64,000 nt of DNA, from contig CM022947.1 of assembly GCA_012931725.1 (NCBI GenBank), forward strand, positions 25,408,084 through 25,472,083, given 5' to 3'. Every line of letters begins with the position of its first letter. Within the stretch, counting starts at the first letter, position 1. The position numbers and the translations under genes are program-made. The notes under the pieces were generated by a model, which was given only the letters and a program-made list of their open reading frames with translations, was not told the DNA's origin and did not search any database. This document shows, one piece after another, positions 42,721 to 55,630 of this stretch. Source of the DNA: Litsea cubeba (taxonomy: Eukaryota; Streptophyta; Magnoliopsida; Laurales; Lauraceae).

Positions 42721-43900
42721 TGTAAGGACCCGTCCCTAGAAATACCTAGTGAGACCCAATTTGACCAAGTCAACTCTAGGTTATCCTATTTAATAGGTGA
42801 TTAGCATGAGTAGTTAGTATTTCCCATTAATTAAGCCTAGTTTATAGGGTTAAGACCCTTGTGAGATTAATAGTGGTTTTCTAGAAGTAATTAGATAATT
42901 AGAAGTCTTAATTGTAATCCTAATTATAGATGGGTTCCCTTAGAGAGTTGTGCAATTAACTTAGAATAACCCAACTACCCATGGCTTTACCCATTAGCCC
43001 ATTTATGAGGGTACTTTAAGTCCTTCCAACCACACCTTTTCCCTCCTTTTTGAAAATCTCATTACCTTAAATGACCTTGGCCTTCTTTATTCTCTACCAA
43101 GTAAACATGGGCACTTGTGTCATTATAAATGGCCTACCTTTATTGCCCTTAGGCTCCTTTATTCACAACCACTCATTTGAGAATACTTTAGTCATTAAAT
43201 GTGAATACCTAAACTACCCTAGTCCTTATCATTTATTTCTATTGGCAACCAAGGACCCTTTGGTCATTCCATTTTAACATTCCCTAAATACCCCCATCCA
43301 TATCCTAAATCAACATTAGCAAGATAGGGTATTTTAAACTGTGGCCCAACCAATTCCTATAAAAGAAAACTCCTCTCATCTCTCCTTCTCATTTCACTAC
43401 AATTTCCCCCCATCTCTCTTTCTCTCTCTCTCTCTAAGTTAGAGATTAGGGTTTCTCTCTCTCTAAATCTTAGCCCTCCAATTGCTAGAAGTAAGTGCGT
43501 CATCTACATCTAGCCATCTACAATCTAATGAGCCCATCTCATCTCCTAGATCACTCTTCCCTCTCCAAGTAAAGGTAATCCTCATTCACCATTTCCAATT
43601 TCCTTGTAATATAGTTCTTTATCTTAGAATTCCCTTTCTTATGCATTTCTCTCTTTGGAAATGGGTGTAAAGAATGTATATTTAGCTATTGGGGAGATCT
43701 TAGAGCTATTGGAGTGAAGCTCAAGCTAATTGAGAAGTTTCCTTCCTAATTAAGTAAGTAGACATGCTTAGATTATTTAATTAAATGGATTAATATGCTT
43801 TGATTGTTAATTACTATCTTTTATGGTTATTTGGCATGATTTCTGTATTTAGACGGTTGATTGGATGGTATTATGCATGGATTGTTGTTCTAAACCATTT
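42721..43900 (+). repeat. LTR-like region (TGTAAGGACCCG start)
   Basis: It begins TGTAAGGACCCGTCC, a start seen in plant Ty3/Gypsy LTRs, and has a TATA box TATAAAAG at 43358-43365 followed by a CT microsatellite (43420-43440) and GGGTTTCTCTC. No partner LTR or target duplication was found, so it is a candidate solo or truncated LTR with an uncertain right end. Confidence 0.45.
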
Positions 43901-44008
43901 TCTTATGTGATTTTGGCCATTGAGGTATGAGAATCCCCGATTTGGAAGATCAATGGTCCATTTGTGATGAGATCAGGGATGTGGGAGGTGTGTTTGATGT
44001 TTGGAGGT

Positions 44009-44122
44009 GATTGGTGTAGATCTGGGATGTAATTGATGGAGTTTTGATGAAAAATGGAAGAGTAATTGGTGTAGATCTGGGATGTAATTGATTGGTGTAG
44101 ATCTGGGATGTAATTGATTTCC
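44009..44122. repeat. Short tandem repeat, three units
   Basis: ATTGGTGTAGATCTGGGATG plus TAATTGAT occurs three times, the last two directly adjacent, just left of the Tat element. Confidence 0.9.
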
Positions 44123-44359
44123 CCCACAATTGAGAGCAACAAACCACACTCAGGGTACCTGGCCCAGTGTACCCGATCGACCGGCCACACTGTGGAACCC
44201 TGTTGACACCAAAAATGTCACTTTGCCTCTTCAAGATCCAAAGAGCTACATGAAGTCGCAACCTTCCATAAATAGGCAATGCTACATCCAAAAATCAAAT
44301 CTTGTCAGAATGAAATAAAAACTGCAAGATCCTTCAAGACAGCCAAAAGAGGAGTACAC

Positions 44360-44965
44360 AAGAAGTTTCGGGCCATTTCAAAATCATTTGGCCTAACTTC
44401 GCTTCTCCGACAGCCGAAAAGGAGCTCTCGGCGGCAAAAGCATCGGAGACACCAAATCTTCGATCAGAGCCGATGGATGGTCTCAAAATACTTCCAAAAG
44501 GCTCCACGTCAAGTTCCGAGTCAAACCGACAACGTTTGACCCTACATCAACCCTCGAACAGCTAAATCAAGCCTCTCAGCGGCGAGAACCACCGAGGCCA
44601 TTACTCATCAGATAGAGCACATGGACGGCTTCAAAATGCTTATAAAGGGCTACACGTCAAATTTCAGGTCATTTCGACAACATTTGACCATAGTTTGACG
44701 CTCGGAAGCCAAATCAGGCCTCTCGGCGGCAAAGCTCTCCGGGACCATGGTTTCCAAGACAGAGCCTATGGATCATCTTAAAATGACTCCAATAGGTTCC
44801 CTGTCAAATTTCAAGTCAATCGGACATCGGTTGACCGCACATCTACTGGTGATAGGACCCCAAACGGCTTCAAAACTCAAACAAAAGCCTATGGTTGGTC
44901 TTATTTATTGCTCAGGAGGCTTCACACCAAATTTCAGGTCATTCCGACATCGTTTGACCCAGTTT
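44360..44965 (+). repeat. Degenerate ~145-bp tandem repeat inside the LTR U3
   Basis: Words of the form GGTCATTTCGACAACATTTGACC recur at about 44370, 44516, 44663, 44809 and 44934. Each is preceded by a CAAATTTCAGGTC-like stretch and, for the inner units, followed by a CTCGGCGGC-like stretch. Spacing is about 126-147 bp. The same series is visible in the minus-strand LTR (for example 6176, 6335, 6474, 6625, 6770). Confidence 0.8.
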
Positions 44966-46387
44966 CAGCTTCTGACGGAAAATCGGCAGCTCTGCGCGAC
45001 AAAGTCTTCGGCTTTCTCAGGAAATTGGAAACTTTGTAAAATAAAATGCAAGGATTCTCATCAGGTTTCCTACAGGGAAATCAGGCCAATAAATGGTCAA
45101 AAATGTCAAGGAAAAATACAGAAGAAAAAAGAATCGAAAAACAGCAAAAACGGACACAAAAACGGAACAAAAAGGGGAAAAAAACCCCCCAGGGTCGACC
45201 CTGGAGCCCGGGGTCGCCGGGAAAGCCCCGGAAACCCCGGTTTTCACCATTTTTTCGCGATTCGAAGCACCCAGCCTCTGGTATTTTCCAAAATTCATAC
45301 TTTTGAGACACCAAATCCTCTGACATCCGTCCAAAACACGGGTCAATCATCAAGAGTATCGAAAACAATATTGATCACCACCCGGTCAACCAAAAAAAGT
45401 GTGCTTTCTACCCGACCGATCGAGAAATCGACAGGACAGATGGCACCGACCTGCTGTTGGCAACAAACACCTGAAATTACATGGTCATCCGATGTCGATC
45501 TACATGAAGATCCATCGATGATCATCGCCAGAAGAATCCCAAAAGACACGGCACGGCCCGCGACTCTTCAGATGCTCGGCGACCACTTAATGCGATTAAT
45601 TGACTAGCTTTATTACAGTCATTAATCCATTTCTTTGGACGGACCAATCAGAAGCAAGCATCCGGGAGTTACAAGTCAAGAGATTCATGGCATTTAACCC
45701 ATGAAACTCCTCCCATCATGGCGATTAAAGGCGATTAAATGCCCTCAATCTCCTTCGGCAAATCAGAAGCCAAGAAAAAGGAGTTACAAAATAAAGAATT
45801 CAATTTTGTAACTCCTCCCTTTATGTAGCTTTATGACAATCAAGGCTCATAAACCCTCCTAAATGGCTACCTAAAAGCCTATCAATAGGAGAGCTCTCCA
45901 AGAAGAAAGAACAGCAGACACACAGACAATAGACTGCAGAAAATCCGGAAACTCAGACAGAAAGAGGCATCAGAAATCTAAGAGAGAAAACTCTGCGGAA
46001 ATCCTACACCGACCACCGCTACAAGGTGAAAAAAGTCCCTTGGGGGGTACCCCCCAAGGTCCTTGCCTTCTCCTTCTGCCGCCAATGGCTTAGACATGGC
46101 TTTTCAAGCCCGTCTACTCGGCTTTTTATTGGACATAGGACCTTCTTTTGGTCTTTGTTCTCTAAAAACCTGAGGTTATAGCCAAGCCAAGCGAATCAGT
46201 AGCATCCTCTGTTCTCATCTGCATGGATGATGGCGAAGCCCACATATGGCTTGCGACTGTCAATCTAAACGGGTCCCCCACAATCTCTTGAGAAGTTAGA
46301 TCCTCCTTTTCTTGCTTTTCATTGTAGTTTATATTTTTTTCAAAAGAGACAAAAATCACAACTCTTGTCTTTCATTATTGATAAGGA

Positions 46388-46470
46388 TTGTAAATCGCTA
46401 TAAACGCCAAAATCGGCTATAAACGCCAAAAATCGGCTATAAACGCCAAAATCGGCTATAAATGCCAAAA
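46388..46470 (+). repeat. CGGCTATAAACGCCAAAA microrepeat in the LTR
   Basis: Four units of CGGCTATAAACGCCAAAA (first and last variant). The minus-strand LTR has only two units (4677-4712). The same motif in the form CGGCTATCAATGCCA forms the 3' minisatellite at 58905-59235. Confidence 0.9.
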
Positions 46471-46862
46471 AAATTGCCTTTCACGGCAAACCAAGAAAAT
46501 GTCTCTTTTCTTAAATATATGTGCAATGGAAAACTTGAAAGAAGTTGATTTCCTTTTTACTTGCGAAGGTTGATCTTTGGATCACCACTTGCAATTCCAA
46601 GTAAAATAGAAAATCTGGCACACCCACACAAAAAAAATGTTGATGCACGCCTCTGCCCCCCGGTTACGAAAGGGATCGGACCCGACGGACTCCCACGTCC
46701 GCCGACCTCGGTAGAACCGAGCAGGAGCGCGGTCCATCAATCTGGCTCCACCCGGTGGGACTCGTTTATTTGAGAACACGATGCTAGAAATGAAATATTT
46801 GCATATCATATATTTTGCTCTGTGCTTATATTTCTTTTCTCGATTCCTTGGCTACTTTATAA

Positions 46863-46882
46863 TTGGTGGCCTATGTTGGATT
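46863..46882 (+). other. Putative primer-binding site
   Basis: TTGGTGGCCTATGTTGGATT, identical to the site in the minus-strand copy; about 13 of 20 match to the usual plant Gypsy sequence. Confidence 0.45.
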
Positions 46883-46959
46883 CCGCATCTAAAAAAAAAT
46901 GAGATGAGATTTTTTGGAAATTTTAATTCTTTGAATTTATTTCCACCCTTTCTCTTTTC

Positions 46960-48003
46960 AAAAAAAAAAAAAAAAACAAAAAAACAAAAAAATCAGATTT
47001 TTTAGTTTGGATTCAAAATTGAGAAACCTTGATCCGTTCCTATCGTTCATCGCGCTTGCAGAAATGTTGAGCCTGTTCGACTAAGGTTTTGGGCCATCGT
47101 TTCTCTTCGATGAGTTCATTAAAGATCTAAAAAAAAAAATGAGATGAGATTTTTTGTTTGGAAATTTTTAATTCTTTGAATTTATTTCCACTCTTTCTCT
47201 TTTCAAAAAAAAAAAAACAAAAAAACAAAAAAATCAGATTTTTCAGTTTGGATTCAAAATTGAGAAACCTTGATCCGTTCCTATCGTTCATCGCGCTTGC
47301 AGAAATGTTGAGCCTGTTCGACTAAGGTTTTGGGCCATCGTTTCTCTTCGATGAGTTCATTAAAGATCTAAAAAAAAAAATTGAGATGAGATTTTTTGTT
47401 TGGAAATTTCTAATTCTTTGAATTTATTTCCACTCTTTCTCTTTTAAAAAAAAAAACAAAAAAACAAAAAAAATCAGATTTTTCAGTTTGGATTCAAAAT
47501 TGAGAAACCTTGATCCGTTCCTATCGTTCATCGCGCTTGCAGAAATGTTGAGCCTGTTCGACTAAGGTTTTGGGCCATCGTTTCTCTTCGATGAGTTCAT
47601 TAAAGATCTAAAAAAAAAATGAGATGAGATTTTTTGTTTGGAAAATTTTAATTCTTTGAATTTATTTCCACTCTTTCTCTTTTAAAAAAAAAAATAAAAA
47701 AACAAAAAAATCAGATTTTTCAGTTTGGATTCAAAATTGAGAAACCTTGATCCGTTCCTATCGTTCATCGCGCTTGCAGAAATGTTGAGCCTGTTCGACT
47801 AAGGTTTTGGGCCATCGTTTCTCTTCGATGAGTTCATTAAAGATCTAAAAAAAATATATAAAAAAAATTTTTTAGATTTCTCATTTTGGATTCAAAATTG
47901 AGAAACCTTGATCCGTTCCTATCGTTCATCGCGCTTGCAGAAATGTTGAGCCTGTTCGACTAAGGTTTTGGGCCATCGTTTCTCTTCGATGAGTTCATTA
48001 AAA
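46960..48003 (+). repeat. Tandem leader array, five units of 240 or 160 bp
   Basis: The same core as in the minus-strand array recurs with GGTTTTGGGCCATCG at about 47087, 47330, 47570, 47807 and 47967. The first four spacings are about 237-243 bp because each unit also carries an 80-bp segment (GAGATGAGATTTTTTG...CACTCTTTCTCTTTT) that occurs only once in the minus-strand copy. The last unit is 160 bp. Confidence 0.95.
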
Positions 48004-49116
48004 AAAATATATATATATATATATAAAATAAAAAAAAAGACATAGACCACTAAGGTTAAACCAACTGTGTTCTTTGATCATGGTTGATTCAAAGAAAAGC
48101 CTTGTCCAGAGTGTGGAGACAGCTTGACTGTTCTAGGCAAGGGTCCTCCAAACGGGTTCATTAAGTAATCGTACCCTTACCTGGGGGCAATTCTATCAAT
48201 CAAGATTTCATAAGAACGGGTTAGGAGGCCTATGTGTACTCTCTCGTCTTTTAAATAAATTTTTTTAAAAAATAATAATTTTTTTTAAAAAATAAAAATT
48301 TTAAAATAAAAAATAAAAAATAAAAAAAATTTTCAAAAAAATAATATTAAAATAAAAAAAATAAAAATAAAAAATAAAAAAATAATAATAAAAAAGATTT
48401 TTTTTTAAAAAAAATCTTCAAAATCTTCAAAAAAAAAAAAACTTCCGTCATTTTGGGTTTAGATTGGAGAAATCTTGGTTTTCTCCTTTCTGAGCACTGG
48501 CGCTCGCGGAAATCGCTGAGCCCGTGTTCAGATTGGAGTGCCTTTTGCTCTCTTTGATGAACCCGATATTGGCCTTTCAAAAAAAAACTCGTCATTTTTA
48601 GATTCAGATCCGAGAAATTATGGTTCATTTCTTTCTGAGCACTGGCGCTCGCGGAAATCGCTGAGCCCGTGTTCAGATCGGAATACCATCTGCTCTCTTT
48701 GATGAATCCAATCTTGACATTTCAAAACAGAGAATCTCATCTCATAGATGCGGTCTCAAAATATTTGTGTCTAGCGGTACTAATACGCCCTTTCAGGGTC
48801 TACTGTATTGCGACCGGCACATCTGTAACTCCAACTTTATATTCTTCTTACCTCGAGCAAGCTCTGCTTCTCGATAAGTCGAATTTAAGTTCACAATTGC
48901 TTCTAGCAGTCATTGGGATGCCCATTCTGGGCTTACCATACCTGCGATCAGAACAATTGTACCCTCTATGGCGTTTTGCCTTCTTCATGTTGCTTGGGTC
49001 ATCTTCCTCTAGCAATTTGAAAAGACGAAACCATAGAACTTCCCATTTATGATCATTATATTCTTGTGATTACTAATGGATGTGGTCTTGTTTCAGAAAT
49101 TTTCGAAAACTAACAA
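48004..49116 (+). other. Rest of the gag leader
   Basis: A conserved segment (48030-48245), an A-rich homopolymer stretch (48250-48440), and two copies of a ~130-bp block (48441-48590, 48591-48715), each with GGCGCTCGCGGAAATCGCTG. Collinear with 1334-2400 of the other copy. No coding constraint seen. Confidence 0.7.
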
Positions 49117-51571
49117 TGGCAGCTTCACTAACCATTACTTTCGATGAAAACAAGCACCAACTCATGCTTCAACAGAAGCAAACCACGCGCACTTACAAGC
49201 GCCCCATCAGCTGCCGAAGCATCAACTCCCTCGGCAATTCTCTGAACTCTGGGTCGACCTCGACTCCCCGGACTATCATCTTTGGGAAGCTGGGACCATT
49301 CCCACTTCCCGAGGAACAAACTGCTCCCTCCAAGAAGTAGAAACTCGCCTCTCAACGTGTCACTACCGTGACACCAAAGGCGAGCACCAGAAGGCCTGAA
49401 GCCCGTGGCAGCCCCACGAAGCCTCGACCCTGCAAACGACCAGGTCTATCCCAAGACTTGGTCCCCAAGACCTTCACCAAAACAAAGAAAGTCCCAAACA
49501 TCCACTAAGCCAGCATTCCTGGCCCCACTCAAGGAAAACCAGTTCTACCCTCTTGCTTACATGAAAGAGGAGAGACCCATCTCCAACCTGACTCTCAAGT
49601 CAACCCCTTGTTCCTACAAGCCCAAAATCAAATCATGCATCACAAGGCCTCTGCAAGCACCCGCTAAGGCCTACAAACCTGCAGTTCGACCCTTCATCTC
49701 TACAGGGGCCGAACTCCAAAAATTCAAAGCTTCGCTGCAACAGGCGAAGGACAGGGTTCGCATCCTGTCCTTGCCTAGCCGCAAAGAAGATAGGCTCGGC
49801 TGCTGCGCCAGAGGGAGCACATCCTTCATCGTCAAAGCCCAGCCAGAGCTGACCGAAGCTCAAATTGCTCGTCGTATACGCCGCCGAGCGTCATACCGGC
49901 AAAAGAGACTAGAGAAGCAAAGGACCCAGCCTCCTACACTTCAAGTCTCTCCCAAATGGGTCGAAAAAGAAAGACCCAACCAAGTTGCTGCCGTCCATAT
50001 GGTTGGAAAAACCAGAAGGCGCCAAAAATCAGCAACAAAAATCCATGTCTGACGTCCGATGACCCTCAGCGTCTCAAGGACAAGAAGACATTCAGAAGAA
50101 TCCCCTGCTCCTTCAAGCAAAGGACAGCAGAGTGATCCTTCCTCAAGCTTTTCTTCAAAAGAATGAGCCCCAACTCAGTCACCAGGACAGTTTCTTCGTT
50201 TGAGTCACGAAGGATGAATGTCTTGGCTACAAATTCTGAGCCACCACCCCGCAATCCACCTCCAGAAGATGCGATCACCCGCATCCAGCAGTTGGAACAG
50301 GGCCAGCAGACGATTGAAACTCTGATGGAAAACCTTCTCCTCGCCTTCCAAAATCAGGTGAACAATGAACCTCCTCCGAATCATCAGGATAACGAGGTAA
50401 ATGGAGAAGAAAATGAGTCACGCGCCCTTACCAAAAAGGACGTAGACAATATCCTCGCCAAAGCAAAAGAAGAGGATATACTCAAGGAGCATGGGATCAA
50501 GCCACCATATCCCTTATGGATGGACTCGGTCCCGTTCCCCACCAAATTCAAGCATCCTACTCTCCAAACATATACGGGGAAAGGGTCAGCCAGACAGCAC
50601 GTCATCCACTTCAAGATCCTGACGGGAGCTATCGCGGATCAAGATGCACTCAAGATCCGCCTCTTTGCAAGTACCCTAAAAGGTACGGCCTTCGATTGGT
50701 ACTCCACTCTGCCGGAGGACTCAATCCAAAACTGGGCCATGCTAGAGACACGCTTCCTGACTCACTTCAAAGGTGAAGATCATCCCGCTACTATGGCTCA
50801 GCTGTGCAGCCTAAAACAGGGGGAGAATGAATCAACATATGACTTCATTCACAAGTGGAAAGCAATGGCATACAAATGCTCTGATGTATTGCCACAAGCG
50901 TCGCTAGTCGACATTTGCCGAAACAACATGAGAGCCAGAATCTGCTCCATGATCATCGGCAACAAATCAAAAAACCTGGGAGAACTCCTAGAAGCTTCCA
51001 TGGAAGCTGAAATGGTGATTAAAGACCTCAACAGTCAGAAATCATCAAGAAAAGAGCCAACCGCCATTGCAACCCTAAACCAAAGAAAAAAGAGGTCCTC
51101 AATGTGCAGACCAAGTCAGCTCCTCAGCCACCAAAGAAAGCTGAAAATAAAGTTGCTAGTAAGAGACCTGAACTCTCAGATGCCTTCAAAGAACGAGTAG
51201 AGAAGAAATACCCGTTTGATGAAGACGTTGATGAAATCTTCGGGGCTCTTGTGGCAAACGGCAAGCTCACCTTGCCTGAACCAAAAAGACTGGGTGATGT
51301 TGGCAAAACCAATGATCCTCGGTACTGTCCATACCACCAGATGATCTCGCATCCTCTCAATCAATGCTTCGTTGTGAGAGAGAAAATAAATGAGATGTGG
51401 AAAAACGGAGTCATCACCTTTGACAAAAACTATGGGTCTGCCTACGTCAACATGGTGACATGTGGACAAACATCAAAATCACCGAAGAAGAAGATCATTA
51501 CTTCCTTCAAGGTGATAAACTCAATCCAAGTGTCCGAGCAACTGGTTCCTTACCCGACACCAGACGGATAA
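49117..51571 (+). pseudogene. gag: Tat gag, broken
   Basis: Starts MAASLTITF at 49117. A basic N-terminal region follows in shifted frames (49405-50052, with ELTEAQIARRIRRRASYRQK), ended by TGA at 50050-50052. The capsid-type Retrotrans_gag domain lies in 50163-51200 (GTAFDWYSTLPEDSIQNWA, HFKGEDHPATMAQL, NESTYDFIHKWKAMA). The frame then shifts to 51104-51571, where CPYHQMISHPLNQCFVVREK resembles the Cys/His motif found after gag in this lineage. The product would assemble particles; this copy cannot. Confidence 0.88.
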
Positions 51572-53122
51572 CCGATATGGGTACATCCCGATCTCCTGGA
51601 AGATGAAAATTGGGAGGTCGTGAAAACAAAGCCTACAGCTCAACAGCGAAGGCAGGCTAGGAAACATCTCCTCAAGCTCAAACGGCAAGAGAAGACCCAG
51701 CCAAAACTAGAGGTCAAAGAAAAGGCAGAGGCTTCCTCTACCGCTTCACTGGAGGCAACAAAAACATCCCTTCCAGAGACTTCAATGGGGGTAAGGAAAT
51801 TCACTCTCAGTGATTTCATGCCACTTCAATTCAAAGAAGCCATGCAGGAGGCATCATACTCCTGCAATTTGGTAGTTGGATTCTCCATTGATGGATACAA
51901 ATCCAGCGACACCGATGATGGATTCGAATCCAACTACACAGATGAGTGGGAGGAGTCCCTTGAAACAGGAGAATATCTCTCCGATGAAGAATGGGTTCCT
52001 GAGTCTCATCTTATGCTAGTAATCTGGTATAACCCCCTACAGCCACAAGGATCCTGGTCTGATGATGAAGAAGACCAAGAAGCTGTACAAGAAAATGCTG
52101 CTGACCCAGCACCTCTCATTACTCCAGTGGAAATCAACCATGTTGAGCCACAAAGAGTTGATGAAGAAGAAGATCCGGCTCACATGCCTGATCTTGAAGA
52201 ATATGCAAGGATCTTGCAGCGACTCGCTCTAGAACAAGAGCAAGACCACGTCAACGAGCCTCCTCGCAACCCAAAGCCTGAAGTCCCTGAAGACCACCAG
52301 GTACATCCTCCCTTAACTCCTGATAATCGAGAAAATTGCTGGATAGACGATCCTCTTACATCCGAGGATGAGTCTGACTCCGATCAGGTAACGTCTCCCC
52401 TCAGAGCTTCCTGTAATGTGATAATTCGGGATTATAGCTCTTCCGAAGCATCGTCTGATGAGAGCACTTACACTCCGGCGACGCCTAGCAATGTATCTTC
52501 TGAAGCCACCTCGTCTCACGTGACTTTCACTGAGATAACACCCTCTCAGGTTTCTTCTCCTGAGACTGTGACTTCAAAGTTCACACCCTTCCTGATTGAA
52601 GAATTCCCAGTCCATTGATGCTTGGGACGATGAATTAGTCAACGAAGAAGAAAGGTTGCTGGATGCTGTTCAGGACTTATTCCCGGAAAATGCTCCGTGC
52701 AACACGATCACTGAGGATGGCAACTCTGCTGCTGATTCATCCTCAGCAAATGAAAAACGACAGCCTCTTGATCCTGAAGACAATCTTCCAAACGAAGACC
52801 CTTCTCAAGAAGCTCTCGAAGTTGGTAGAGGCACCCGCTCTGGCCGGGACTACCACAAAAATTACAACCAATCTTCCTTTACATATGTAAATCCTTCGGG
52901 AAAAGATGTTGTAAGCGCCCCTAGTGGCAACAATGATGAACATGCAGGCCCTAAGGAGGCTTTCAAGTATGACTTGATTGAACACTTCAAGCACATACCT
53001 GCACGTCTGCACATCCTAGATTTGTTGCGAATGTCTCCGCACACTCGTGATAATCTCATCTCGGATTACAAAAGCTGAATGAGGATGTCGACAAATATGC
53101 CTCACAAGTCCTCCAAATTGAA
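51572..53122 (+). pseudogene. Acidic spacer between gag and protease, broken
   Basis: Segments in two frames (51620-52618 and 52596-53078) encode a low-complexity protein rich in Glu, Asp, Ser and Pro (SDTDDGFESNYTDEWEESL, ASSDESTYTP). No catalytic motif seen. It lies between the gag and protease domains, so it is probably a polyprotein linker. Confidence 0.65.
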
Positions 53123-53605
53123 ATGGATTACCGGGTCAAAAACTCAGAAGCCTCCTCAAAGGGAGAAAAGAAGAAAACTGGGGGATCATGCATTGAATGC
53201 CTCTCGGTTAAAAAAGCAGCCAGTGCAACCATCGCCTTCACAAAGGACGACCTCCTACTTGGAGAAACCAGGCATAACCGACCCCTGTACTTCACAGGGT
53301 ATATCAAGGAAATGCCTATGCACAGAGTTCAGATCGACCCAGGTTCTGCACTCAACCTCATCTCCACATCGGCTCTTGAAGAGTTGTGCATCCCACCCAG
53401 CAAGCTGAGCCACACATCTGTATCTATCTTTGGATACGATGGGAGTACTCAAAGGCCTATCGGCAAAATCAGGTTCAAATTGCAGATCGGTGATCTTATC
53501 TCTGAGGTCACAGTGTATGCAATAAAAACCCCTTCATGCCACAACATCCTTCTCGGACGCCCTTGGATCCACGAGAATGGTGTTGTCCCTTCAACTCTAC
53601 ATTAA
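53123..53605 (+). pseudogene. Retropepsin (aspartic protease) domain of the Tat element
   Basis: The active-site motif is DPGSA at 53336 (VQIDPGSALNLIS). Downstream is the second conserved motif NILLGRPWIHENG. The protease would cleave the element polyprotein. The frame ends shortly after the domain at a stop near 53603. Confidence 0.88.
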
Positions 53606-54850
53606 TGCATCAAGTTTGTTGGCGACGACGGCATGATACATCGAGTCTTTGCGGACAGAAAACCCTTCAAAGGTAAAGAAGTCCACTTCGCAGACTCACA
53701 GATGTATGAAGGTGAAAAAGAAGAAGAGGAGAAGCACACAGCATCCTTTGCCGAAAATCTCCAGAAAGATAAAGGCAAAGCTCCTCAACAATCACCGGAA
53801 GAAAACAAACCATCTGGTAAATCTGAAGAGAGCATTCAAACTCCCTTCATCATCTCCCTCAAACCTTCAAAGCCTTTGGTCATCACAACTAAAGTGAAGA
53901 AGGCAAAGCAAAAGCCTGGGGCAAATTTGTTGTCTCTTTCGTGTCTATCATGCAAGACACGGACTCGGATTCAGAGCCGAAAGACGACACATCGTTAAGC
54001 CAAGCTGACACTCAGCAAGTTCAGCCTGCTCTCACTCCAATGGAGATAACTTCTGACATAGAAGATCCCTACGTCAGCTTCCTTCGTTGTTCCAGCAACT
54101 TCAGCAAAGGAAAAGCCGATCTTCTTCCATAGATCGGATGCTTCTTCATCAAACTCCATGCTTGAACCTTTCCAAAATGAAGGTATGCCTCAACTATCCT
54201 TATATAGTTCTGTGGCACAAGCTATTATGAAGAAAATGGGCTATGACGCTCAAAACCCAGTCGGTTTGGGAGAAGGACGCTCACCCATTGGGGCCCGTCT
54301 TGACCAAAAGCCAGCTGGAAGATTGGAGACTCTACGGCTATGTAGAAAAGTCTTCACACGGGTTAGGGTATGATCCCGACACTCCCTTGAGACAATTGAC
54401 ACAAAGGCTTAAAACTCAATATACTGACCAAGCCTCAACTTCTCAAGTCCATGAAGACATCGATCTCCCTGGATATCTCTTTGATGAGTCACCTGACAAA
54501 GATCCAGGAAGCTCATCCAATTGGCACGATTTCTCCGAAAATGAAGAGGAGTTGTCCGATGGAATAGACGTGTGGTCTTTTGACCTAGAAGAACCCTCAT
54601 CTCCAAAAGAAGTAGCCTACTTCGACCCGGTTTCAACAGGCGATTGGGATCATCTCATAGCAAGCCTTGGGAAAATTACCGATCAAGAAGACCCATGGAA
54701 AGGAACAAAACCTTGGTCTGGAAATGCCTTTGAAAACCCAGAAGGTTTCGTTGAGCTGGAAGCCTCCGAAAATATTGTGGAGGAACCACTTTCGAACCTT
54801 CCAACAGAAGATCCTGTTCAAAAGATAGACTTGGGAACACCAGATAACCC
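53606..54850 (+). pseudogene. Protease-RT linker with G-patch motif
   Basis: Lys/Glu-rich linker (53633-53998), then a G-patch-like segment at about 54203-54310 (AIMKKMGYDAQNPVGLG), the glycine-rich RNA-binding motif known between protease and RT in Tat elements, then an acidic linker. There are frame changes near 54000 and 54300. Confidence 0.7.
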
Positions 54851-55630
54851 ACGTCCTGTATTCATAAGCAAGAATATAAAGGATGATGAGTTACCCGAGT
54901 ATATCTCCTTTCTTCGTGAGTTCGTTGATTGCTTTGCATGGTCTTACGCTGAAATGCCAGGCTTAGACCCCAAAATAGCGGTTCACAAACTCAATCTTCA
55001 AGAAGACATCAAGCCTGTCAAGCAAGGCCAAAGAAGATTCCGTCCAGATGTGATGGATAAAATTGAACAAGAAGTTCAAAAACTCAAAAGCGTCGGCTTC
55101 ATCCGTGAGGACAACATCCTGAATGGTTGGCCAACATTGTCCCCGTGACAAAGAAGAACGGGCAGATCAGGGTCTGTATTGACTATAGAGACCTGAATGG
55201 CGCATGCCCTAAAGATAAATTTCCGCTCCCCATACCAGAGGTAATGATTGATAATACCTGTGGATTCGAGCAAATGACATTCATGGATGGTTTCTCTGGC
55301 TACAATCAGATAAAGATGCATCCTGAAGATGAAAAACATACATATTTTCGGACCCCATTTGGCGTGTATTGCTACACTGTCATACCATTTGGTCTGAAAA
55401 ATGCTGGTGCCACATATCAGAGGGCTATGATGAAAATATTCCAAGATATACAGCACAAGACGGTTGAATGTTACGTTGATGACCTCGCCGTCAAAAGCAA
55501 AAGAAAAGAAGATCATCTCGAAAACCTTCGAGAAGTCTTCCTCCGGCTTCGCAAACACAAACTGCGAATGAATCCTTTGAAATGCTTCTTCAGGCAGTCT
55601 CGTCAGGTAAGTTCCTCAGATTCTTAGTTC
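54851..55630 (+). pseudogene. Reverse transcriptase domain of the Tat element
   Basis: Entry at RPVFISKNIK (54852), ACPKDKFPLP after a frame change near 55130, then FSGYNQIKMHPEDEKHTYF, VIPFGLKNAGATYQR and the catalytic YVDD at 55472-55483. Another frame change occurs near 55600. Confidence 0.92.

Larger units (their letters stand above)
44201..46862 (+). repeat. 5' LTR of the plus-strand Tat element
   Basis: Collinear with the minus-strand LTR at 4281-6957. The outer edge is certain from the shared terminus; the inner edge is inferred from the primer-binding site. A degenerate TATA (TATCAATAGG) is at 45880-45889. A GC-rich block lies at 45186-45240. Confidence 0.75.
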
